33,757 bases of DNA, from assembly GCA_022749995.1 (NCBI GenBank), contig JAKIWO010000011.1, forward strand, positions 1 through 33,757, written 5' to 3'. The first letter of the stretch is position 1. Each line of letters starts with the position of its first letter. This document shows positions 26,649 to 33,757 of the stretch, in pieces. Made by a program: the position numbers and the translations under genes. The DNA is from Thermoplasmata archaeon (lineage in GTDB: Archaea > Thermoplasmatota > Thermoplasmata > Lutacidiplasmatales > UBA184). A model generated the notes under the pieces. That model ran no database searches. It saw nothing but the letters and a program-made list of their open reading frames with translations, and was not told where the DNA came from.

Positions 26649-29129
26649 GTGAGTTTGACTTCCGCGGCGCCGCTGCGTCCCCGACGTAGGCCTAAGCTCC
26701 GGACGATGGGCATGCTGCTGCTGCTCGGGGTCGCGGCGCTGCTTCTGCTTCCCCCGCTCGCGGAACACGCGCGCGCCGGGCTGCAGCCTCCGGCGCGGAC
26801 CCTCCCGACACCCGCCCCCAGATCTCTACCGGCTCAGGGCCTCTCGCCCAGTCCAAGCGCGTCCGAGCAGTTCGCCAAGGCCGCCGCTTCGCTGGGTACC
26901 GGCGCCGGACCGGCTGGAGGTGTTCCGGTCGGCTGCAGGGTTAACCCGGATGGGGTCTCCGGAAGCTGCGGCGCCCCGGTGGCGTCCGCGGGCCAGCCCG
27001 GCCGCAGCCCATACTCCTCGATCACCCCCGGCCCCACGGCGCAGCGAGCCACCCCGGGAGCGCTGTTCGGCGCCTCGATGGCGTACGATGCGGCCGGATC
27101 GGTCAACGCGGTGATCCTCTTCGGCGGCGCACGCACGTCGGGGTACCTGTCGAGCCAGACCTGGAGCTTCGTGGACGGAGTCTGGTACAACGACACCCCG
27201 TACTACCCTGGGCCGGAAGCGCGTTGGGGAGCGGCGATGACGTACGACGCCGCGGACGGCTATCTCCTCCTGATGGGCGGGTGCATCAGCCCCCCGACGG
27301 CGGGCTTCTGTCCCCTCTCGGCGTCCGAGACGTGGAGCCTCAGTGCCACCGGGTGGTCGCCGGTCGACGTTCCGAGCTGGCGAGCCTGCGCCGGCGGGAG
27401 TTCGCCGGGTCCCGGCCCGTTGTACGACGTGGCGCTGAGCTACGACGCGGCCGATGGGTACGTCGTCCTGTTCGGCGGCGCGTACGGATTCGTGGTGCGG
27501 CTGCCTCCCTGCGCCGGTGGAGGTCCGCCCCCTCCCCCTCCGCCCGTCCCGACGATCACTGTGCAGGGGAATACCTGGGCCTTCAGTGGGGGAAGCTGGC
27601 TCAACATCTCCTCGAGTACCGGCTCGCAACCCTCCCCCCGGTACGGCGCCCAGGAGGCATACGACCCGATCGCGGGGGTGGTGATCCTCTTCGGAGGCAC
27701 CAATCGCACCGAGATGAGCACGTACCCGGCGACCTCCGACACATGGGAGTTCGTCGGCGGCAATTGGAAGCAGCTGAGCTCCCAGGGGCCACCGGACGGG
27801 CGGCGGGGAGGGCAGCTGGTGTACGACCCGCTGCAGACCGAGCTGCTCCTCATCGGAGGCGCGCTCTCGGAGGGAGTTCCGGGCAGCGACATCTATGCCT
27901 TCTCGAGCGTCCGGCAAGGCTGGCGCCTCATCCGACCGGACACCCCGCCAGTCCCGACGGCCCCCGACGCCCGGTACAGCGCGATGGCCACGTTCGATGG
28001 ATTCGACCAGTACCTGCTCCTCTACGGTGGGCAGACCGCCTCCGGCTCGGCGTTCGGGGATCTCTGGAAGGAGAAGACCGGGAACTGGACGGAGCTCTCG
28101 GCTGGACCGAGCTTCCCTGCCGTTCCACAGGCTCGGTGGGAGGCGGCCTCCGCGTTCCTCGGAGGTTCGTTGCCGGGCTCAGGATCCGGCCTGCTCTTCG
28201 GGGGACAGCAATGCCTGGCCGCGCGGTGTTTGCCGCTCGGCGACACCTGGCAGTTTTCGCGGGGCGTTTGGTCTCCCGTCACGGTCACCCACGCCCCGTC
28301 CGCGCGATACGGCGCGGCGATGGCCGCCTACCCGGCCGGCGGTTACATCGTCCTGTTCGGGGGATGCGGGATCCTCTGCCCGCTGGGGGACACTTGGAAG
28401 TTCTCCAACGGGCAGTGGACGCAACTGCACCTGTACCCGTCACCTTCGGCCCGGTACTTCGCGAGCCTGAGCCTCGACGCGGCCGATGGATTCCTCATCT
28501 TGTTCGGCGGCTGTCTCGGAGGGCACCAGCTCTGCCCCGCGAGCGATACGTGGGTGTTCGACGTGGGCCGGTGGATCAACGCCACAGGAGGGTTCCCGGG
28601 GCCGACACCCGCGGCCCGGTTCGGCGCCGGGTATGACAGCAGCTCGGGATACGCGGTCCTGTACGGCGGGATGGGCGTGGCGGGGCCGCTGAACGATACG
28701 TGGTGGTTCGAGAACTTGACCGCGGGCTGGGTTCAGTTGCCCGCGGGGTCGAACGTCCAGCCGATCCCTTCGGTCTTCCCCACATTCGCGTACGACCCTC
28801 TGGACCAGCTCTTCCTGCTCTGGTCCGGATGCAACGGGGTCTTCTGCCCGACGGGCGTACCGTTCGAGTACCCGTTCAACGGGACGTTCCCGAACATCAA
28901 CGCCCCTCCGCAGCCTGGCCATCCTCCTCCCGGATGGTCGCTCTGGTTCCCGACCGGTTTCTGGTTTCCTCCGCCCCCGACCTATGGGGGCACCCCGTTC
29001 TGGGACCCCAACGACGGGCCCGAGGGGTACCTGCTGATCGTCGGCGGGCGCGCCGTGAGCGGCGCATCGACGAACTATTCGGAACAGTTCGTGGGCGGGG
29101 CGTGGAACGACCTCACCCCGTGGACGTAG
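26649..29129 (+). CDS. Secreted kelch-repeat beta-propeller protein with Cys-pair loop insertions
   Basis: About 11 repeats such as 'YDAADGYLLLMGGC', 'YDAADGYVVLFGGA', 'YDPIAGVVILFGGT', 'FDGFDQYLLLYGGQ', 'LDAADGFLILFGGC', 'YDSSSGYAVLYGGM'; signal 'MGMLLLLGVAALLLLPPLAEHARA'. Confidence 0.85.
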   Translation: MSLTSAAPLRPRRRPKLRTMGMLLLLGVAALLLLPPLAEHARAGLQPPARTLPTPAPRSLPAQGLSPSPSASEQFAKAAASLGTGAGPAGGVPVGCRVNPDGVSGSCGAPVASAGQPGRSPYSSITPGPTAQRATPGALFGASMAYDAAGSVNAVILFGGARTSGYLSSQTWSFVDGVWYNDTPYYPGPEARWGAAMTYDAADGYLLLMGGCISPPTAGFCPLSASETWSLSATGWSPVDVPSWRACAGGSSPGPGPLYDVALSYDAADGYVVLFGGAYGFVVRLPPCAGGGPPPPPPPVPTITVQGNTWAFSGGSWLNISSSTGSQPSPRYGAQEAYDPIAGVVILFGGTNRTEMSTYPATSDTWEFVGGNWKQLSSQGPPDGRRGGQLVYDPLQTELLLIGGALSEGVPGSDIYAFSSVRQGWRLIRPDTPPVPTAPDARYSAMATFDGFDQYLLLYGGQTASGSAFGDLWKEKTGNWTELSAGPSFPAVPQARWEAASAFLGGSLPGSGSGLLFGGQQCLAARCLPLGDTWQFSRGVWSPVTVTHAPSARYGAAMAAYPAGGYIVLFGGCGILCPLGDTWKFSNGQWTQLHLYPSPSARYFASLSLDAADGFLILFGGCLGGHQLCPASDTWVFDVGRWINATGGFPGPTPAARFGAGYDSSSGYAVLYGGMGVAGPLNDTWWFENLTAGWVQLPAGSNVQPIPSVFPTFAYDPLDQLFLLWSGCNGVFCPTGVPFEYPFNGTFPNINAPPQPGHPPPGWSLWFPTGFWFPPPPTYGGTPFWDPNDGPEGYLLIVGGRAVSGASTNYSEQFVGGAWNDLTPWT

Positions 29130-29141
29130 GAGGTCGGCGCG

Positions 29142-31217
29142 GTGAGGGACGAATGGCAAGGGAGCCGCACGCGTCGGAGCAGCGCCCTCTCGCTCCTGCT
29201 CCTCCTGGGCATTGCCCTGCTCACGGTAGTGGCGGCGTTCGCCACCGCGACGGTCCCCTCGTCGCGACCGGGCGCCGGCCCGTTGTCGGGCCTCCAGTTG
29301 GAGGAGCGATCGCACTTGACCAACGGCTCGCTCGCCGGCCCGCCGCTCGCTCTCTCCGTTTTCGTCTCATCCCCGGCGGTCTGCGTGGATGCGCTAGCGA
29401 ACTGTCCGGCCCAGCTCGGGCTGGACCAGGTCACGCTCACGGCGCAGGTCGGGCCCTCGCACTGGCCCGCGGTCCAAGTGCTGTTCCTCGTCGAAACGAC
29501 CCCCTACGACGGGGTGTATGACCCATCCGCCGGCGTTCCCGGAGGCGATCCGTGCGGAGACGCCCAGTACGGGTACGGCACGCTCTGCGAGGAGTCGAAC
29601 GGAGTCCCGTTCTTCGTCGCCAACGCCAACGAGATCACCCGGGGGATCGCCGCGGCCCACCCCGGGACCAACTTCTCCTTCGGGCTGGTCGATTTCTTCG
29701 CGACCGCGGACCAGTTCGATGCGGGAGGCGGCGCGTACTACCACGTCGACGTGAGCCAGTTCCTCAACGCCAGCGGGTTCGGCACCGCTGTCGACAGCTC
29801 CTTCCAGGCCAAGACGCTGGGCGGAGGGTTCATCCTTCCGCATTCCGACCTCCGGGAGAACTTCCTCCACTCCTCCTCCATCACCGCGCTCTACGGAGCG
29901 CTGGAAGGGGCCGGGCTCAACTGGAGCGACAACGCGCACCACGTGATCGTGCTCCTGGGCTCCACCGCCCCCCGCGATCCCCACTACACGGAGAACTACT
30001 GTGCCAGCCCGGCCGTCACGCCCGACGGGCTCGCGAACTGTACCGCACCCACCTGCGAGCCGACGAACAACCTTCCCAGCGGCCTCGTCGTGCCGGCCTG
30101 CGAGGGCTGGGTGGTCTCGAGTACGGCCAACTCCTCCGCCGATCTCGCCGCACTCGCCGCCCATGCGGCTGCGTGCAGCGGCTCTCTCGGAGCGAACTGT
30201 ACGGTCGACAGCATCGACTTCTACGACACCCCCACCGACCCCGGCTCTCCGTCCTGGTCGGAGTCCGGCAACGCGGGCGGTCCGCTGAACTGGACGCTCA
30301 ATAGCGAGCACATCCTCCAGGCCGGCTGCGACATCGCCGCGGCGACCGGAGGGACCTGGGCGGGCCCGAGCTGGTACACGTGCCCGAACGGCTGGGCCGG
30401 GAACCTGCCGTTGGTCGGCCACGGGCCCGCGGCGGAACCCAACGCCTCCAACCCGAAGCTCCTGGCCGCGCTGCTGGGTCTCGGGATCGGCCAGCCGAAC
30501 GGTGTCTTCCCGGTCGCTGGCGCGCCGGCCCGGCCGATGTTCCTCTTCGTGCCGTACGGCGCGGTCTCGGTCGCCCTCGGTGCCAGCTTCCGCGAACAGT
30601 GTACGAACGCGACGGGCGCTCCGTTCCCGTGCCCGGGCCCCACCACCGTACCGCTCGGCGACACCACGGCGTACGGCTGGAACATCTCCACTACTCCGTT
30701 CGCCAACGGTCTGAGCGCGGGGGAGACCTGGAGCTCCACGTTCGACGTCGAGGTGCTCGGGCCCCCGTTCGCTACGGTGCCCGTCGACGCGTGCATCACC
30801 GTCCCCTGTCGCGCCGCGGGTAGCGGGCCGATCCTGGGCAACTTCAGCAGCTCGGTCTACCGACCGTACGAGGGCAGCCTGGTGGCCGCGCTCTCCTTCC
30901 CGTTGGCCGTGGTGAGCGTCGAGCCGGATGTAGGCGGAGGCGCGTTCTCGCCCCCGTTGGCCCCGATCGCGGGTCCCCCCCTCGGAACCCCAGGAGCCGG
31001 AAGCGCACCGCCGCCCACCAGCGCTCCCCCGCCGGGCGCTGCCGTCCCTGCTCCGGGCCTCGCGATCGGCACCTTCAGCGCAGGGGTGATCGCGGCCGGC
31101 GCGATACGGCTCGGTATTCGAGGGAGCGGCATGGGAGTGAAGACAGCCGCCCAGAGTGGTCCCGGAGTCAGGAAGCGAGGGTCGCCGGGCTCGACCCATG
31201 TGGGCCGCTGGGTCTGA
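29142..31217 (+). CDS. Secreted Cys-rich protein with VWA-like domain and C-terminal hydrophobic segment
   Basis: Signal 'ALSLLLLLGIALLTVVAAFATA'; 'VQVLFLVETTPYDG...ITRGIAAAHPGTNFSFGLVDFFATADQFD...HHVIVLLGSTAPRD' is VWA-like; C-terminal 'IGTFSAGVIAAGAIRLGI'. Confidence 0.75.
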   Translation: MRDEWQGSRTRRSSALSLLLLLGIALLTVVAAFATATVPSSRPGAGPLSGLQLEERSHLTNGSLAGPPLALSVFVSSPAVCVDALANCPAQLGLDQVTLTAQVGPSHWPAVQVLFLVETTPYDGVYDPSAGVPGGDPCGDAQYGYGTLCEESNGVPFFVANANEITRGIAAAHPGTNFSFGLVDFFATADQFDAGGGAYYHVDVSQFLNASGFGTAVDSSFQAKTLGGGFILPHSDLRENFLHSSSITALYGALEGAGLNWSDNAHHVIVLLGSTAPRDPHYTENYCASPAVTPDGLANCTAPTCEPTNNLPSGLVVPACEGWVVSSTANSSADLAALAAHAAACSGSLGANCTVDSIDFYDTPTDPGSPSWSESGNAGGPLNWTLNSEHILQAGCDIAAATGGTWAGPSWYTCPNGWAGNLPLVGHGPAAEPNASNPKLLAALLGLGIGQPNGVFPVAGAPARPMFLFVPYGAVSVALGASFREQCTNATGAPFPCPGPTTVPLGDTTAYGWNISTTPFANGLSAGETWSSTFDVEVLGPPFATVPVDACITVPCRAAGSGPILGNFSSSVYRPYEGSLVAALSFPLAVVSVEPDVGGGAFSPPLAPIAGPPLGTPGAGSAPPPTSAPPPGAAVPAPGLAIGTFSAGVIAAGAIRLGIRGSGMGVKTAAQSGPGVRKRGSPGSTHVGRWV

Positions 31218-31258
31218 ACGGCGTCGGAGATGCCGTTCTCGTCGGTGAATTTCTAAAG

Positions 31259-31270
31259 GTATTTAATAGA
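31259..31270 (+). promoter_or_regulatory. TATA box of the BNR-like surface protein at 31290
   Basis: 'taaaggtatttaatagag' with an AT island about 25 nt upstream of ATG 31290. Confidence 0.6.
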
Positions 31271-31289
31271 GAAACGGCTCGAACGCCGT

Positions 31290-33757
31290 ATGGCTGAGCT
31301 CCGGGCCACCGTACCGAAGACGACATTTGGCTGGGCACGCACTCTAGGGCTCGTCGGGCTCGTGCTGTTCCTGTTCGTGCTCGGTAGCGTGAGCTCCCCC
31401 GCGATGGGACGGCTCTCCGTCTCTCGCGCGACGGCGCCCTCCGCGGCGCCGGTGCTGCTGGGCCACGCGCCGCCTCCGGCCATCCACGTTCGACCGCTGG
31501 CCGGCTCGCCGACGATCTTCTCCTTCTCTGTTGCTCCCAAGACCATTTTCGAAGGCTACCCCACCACCTTTACCACGAACGCCGCGGGCGGCACGGGCAA
31601 CCTGACCTACGCGTACACGGGCCTACCGCCGGGCTGCACGAGCGCCAACGTGAGTGTGCTGTTCTGCGGTCCGACCGACAACGGGACGTTCAAGGTCACG
31701 GTGAACGTGACCGACATCAACCACAACGCGACGCTGGCCAACACCACGCTGTTCGTCGAGCCGTACACCTCCGGCCAGTTCTGGGTGCACAACTCGACCT
31801 TCTCCGACCTGCCGCAGTCGCAGCAGGTGTGCAGCACGGTGAACTCGGCTCCGTTCTACTCGGTCTCCTGCTACTCCTCCTCGCAGTTCCCGAGCCTGCT
31901 CTCGCTCTCCAACGGCCACCTCGGTGTGGGGTACGAGATGTACACGCACAGCACCGCCAACACCTGCACGGGCGCCGCGGTCGGCACAACGGCGCGGATC
32001 GGCTGGACCTCCTCTTCCGACGGTGGCATCCAGTTCGGTGCGCCGGCGAACATCGGCAACCTGAGCTGCCAGTATCTCAACGCGATCGAGCCGTCGTTCG
32101 TGAACTCGGGGTCGTCGGTCTACGGAGCGTTCGTCGAGGAGAACGGCTCCTCGGCCATCCTCCCCTCCAACTACGGCGCGCGCGCGAGCGATGCGCTCGG
32201 GTTCGTCTCGAGCGCGAACAACGGAGCGACGTGGAGCCCGGTGCGGACCCTGGTCGGGACCGGGGACATCGCGCGCCCGGAGATGGCCGCGATCGGGAAC
32301 ACCCTCTACCTCGTCTACGAGGATGTGGCGAACTCGAGCACGGCGATCGCGGGCGGCTGGCTGCCGATCAGCGTGGAGTTCACCGTGTCCACCAACGCGG
32401 GAGGGACCTGGAGCCCGCCGGTCACGCTGCCCGGCCTCAACAAGACCGCCAGCTACGATGCGTTCGCGCCCTCCATCGCCGTGAGCCCGCTCGGGCCGGT
32501 GACGGTGGCGTATGCGACGAACCGCAGCTGCGTGAACCCGGGAGCGGCGGGCGCCTGCGCCACGTACGGGGACAACATCTACACGACCACCTCGGCCAAC
32601 AACGGCAGTGCCTGGGGCACGCTCGAGCTGGTCGCATCGGCGATCGGGGAGAGCACGTGCTACAGCTCCGGTTGCCTGCCGAGCTACTTCCAGTCGACGC
32701 CCGAGACGTCGATCGCCATCGACGGTGCCGGGAGCCTGTATGTGGCCTACGCGGGCACGTTCAACTCCCACTCGTTCAACCCGGCGAACAACTATCGGTG
32801 GACCGGCAGCTACTACGCGGTCTCCGCCAACGGCGGGACGAGCTGGACCACCCAGACGATCGGCCAGGCGGCGCCGGGCTGGCAGACGAACTACTTCAAC
32901 CCGTCCGTGGGGGTCCACGGGACCAATGTGGTGCTGGCGTATTCGGAGGACAACGAGACGCTGGGGACCGCGGCGTACGACGGATCGCTGAGCGAGTGGA
33001 CGACGAACGCCTCGACCGGAGTGGCCGGCAAGCTGACGCCCTCGATCCTGACGGGGATCGTGGCGATGCCGTTCGGACGGCTGACGAACTTCACGCGCTA
33101 CTCGTATGTCGGCATGACCAGTTCGGTGACGTTCAACGCGACGGGCTGGCCGCTGCTGGCGTATTCGCTGGCCCAGACGCCGTCGGTGAAGGTGAAGTCC
33201 GGGCCGGGCTACTACTACACGAACACTACGTACGGGACCAACCTGACGGTGGCCTACCGTGCGTTGCGGACCAACTACGCGCAGGTGGTGAACGTGACGT
33301 TCACGGAGGTGGGGCTGCCGATCAACGAGAGCTGGCAGTTCACGATCGAGGGCCAGACGTTCGTGTTGCAGAACACGAGCCTGACGCTGCTCAACGTGCC
33401 GCGGGGAGTCGAAGTGCCGTTCATCTGCCTGCTCGCGCCGCACGGGTGGCAGCTGGGCACGCTCACGCAATCGCTGAGCAGTCCGCAGACGTTCAGCGGG
33501 AACACGACGATCACGTTCACCTTCACGCTGCGGTTCGGGCAGGACTGGTATCCCGCCGCGGGGGTCCTCCCGGCGCCGGGCTCGAAGATATCGAATTACT
33601 TCACGTTCGAGGTCGAGTACTACGTCTACGACTACCCGTGGTACTACATCGACATCTTCGTCGAGATCTACGGTGGTCCCGGCTACTCGTACTATTTCGT
33701 CGACAACTACGGCTACAACTACACGACCGGCATGAGCTTCGGTGGCGGCTTCTGTAA
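31290..33757 (+). CDS. Secreted BNR/sialidase-like surface protein, truncated by the window end
   Basis: Translated by hand from ATG 31290 (MAELRATVPKTTFGWARTLGLVGLVLFLFVLGSVSSPA...): 822 codons with no stop to the window edge. Asp-box-like repeats 'SSANNGATWSPV', 'STNAGGTWSPPV', 'SANNGSAWGTL', 'SANGGTSWTTQ'; 'VTFTEVGLPINESWQFTIEGQ' module. Not in the ORF track. Confidence 0.85.
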   Translation, partial: MAELRATVPKTTFGWARTLGLVGLVLFLFVLGSVSSPAMGRLSVSRATAPSAAPVLLGHAPPPAIHVRPLAGSPTIFSFSVAPKTIFEGYPTTFTTNAAGGTGNLTYAYTGLPPGCTSANVSVLFCGPTDNGTFKVTVNVTDINHNATLANTTLFVEPYTSGQFWVHNSTFSDLPQSQQVCSTVNSAPFYSVSCYSSSQFPSLLSLSNGHLGVGYEMYTHSTANTCTGAAVGTTARIGWTSSSDGGIQFGAPANIGNLSCQYLNAIEPSFVNSGSSVYGAFVEENGSSAILPSNYGARASDALGFVSSANNGATWSPVRTLVGTGDIARPEMAAIGNTLYLVYEDVANSSTAIAGGWLPISVEFTVSTNAGGTWSPPVTLPGLNKTASYDAFAPSIAVSPLGPVTVAYATNRSCVNPGAAGACATYGDNIYTTTSANNGSAWGTLELVASAIGESTCYSSGCLPSYFQSTPETSIAIDGAGSLYVAYAGTFNSHSFNPANNYRWTGSYYAVSANGGTSWTTQTIGQAAPGWQTNYFNPSVGVHGTNVVLAYSEDNETLGTAAYDGSLSEWTTNASTGVAGKLTPSILTGIVAMPFGRLTNFTRYSYVGMTSSVTFNATGWPLLAYSLAQTPSVKVKSGPGYYYTNTTYGTNLTVAYRALRTNYAQVVNVTFTEVGLPINESWQFTIEGQTFVLQNTSLTLLNVPRGVEVPFICLLAPHGWQLGTLTQSLSSPQTFSGNTTITFTFTLRFGQDWYPAAGVLPAPGSKISNYFTFEVEYYVYDYPWYYIDIFVEIYGGPGYSYYFVDNYGYNYTTGMSFGGGFC

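Noticed and set aside
27526-27552. C/G-rich run encoding PPPPPPP in the kelch protein, considered as a DNA repeat
   Set aside because: It is adequately explained as a polyproline linker between propeller blades.
29394-31199. 601-aa minus-strand ORF
   Set aside because: Antisense to the VWA-like secreted protein; Arg-rich low-complexity composition typical of shadow frames.
31623-33470. 615-aa minus-strand ORF
   Set aside because: Antisense shadow of the BNR-like protein; Arg/Val/His-rich composition.
31829-33757. 642-aa plus-strand ORF at the window end
   Set aside because: Out of frame with the convincing 31290 CDS; Arg/His/Gly-rich composition and no signal peptide or domain.
1-33757. 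Search for CRISPR arrays, transposases, integrases, toxin-antitoxin or defence genes
   Set aside because: No regularly spaced repeats and no such family signatures were recognised in any plausible ORF.

Overview
High-GC archaeal chromosomal segment, probably a Thermoplasmatota-type lineage. This is inferred from aIF1, archaeal-type MAT, the IPK/IDI2 isoprenoid genes, Nre, CCA-less tRNAs, TATA-type promoters and large Thermoplasmata-like surface proteins. I can support about 24 protein genes and two tRNAs (Ala-TGC, Pro-CGG). Housekeeping content includes aIF1, a rhodanese, Nre, methionine adenosyltransferase, Elp3, IDI2 and isopentenyl phosphate kinase. Accessory content is dominated by six large secreted or membrane-anchored proteins (Ig-like, beta-propeller/FN3, kelch, VWA-like, BNR-like) rich in N-glycosylation sequons and paired cysteines. 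I see no CRISPR array, transposon, rRNA or phage module. The strongest candidate for something undescribed is a GcvH-like domain whose lipoyl lysine is Arg, fused to a TusA-like domain and lying next to a rhodanese gene. Others are a His-less PEP-utilizer-like swivel domain fused to NUDIX, a kelch propeller with Cys-pair insertions, a truncated BNR-like protein with a Tyr-rich tail that the ORF track missed, and several perfect DNA dyads in intergenic regions (upstream of nre, between elp3 and mat, and at the tRNA-Pro promoter).
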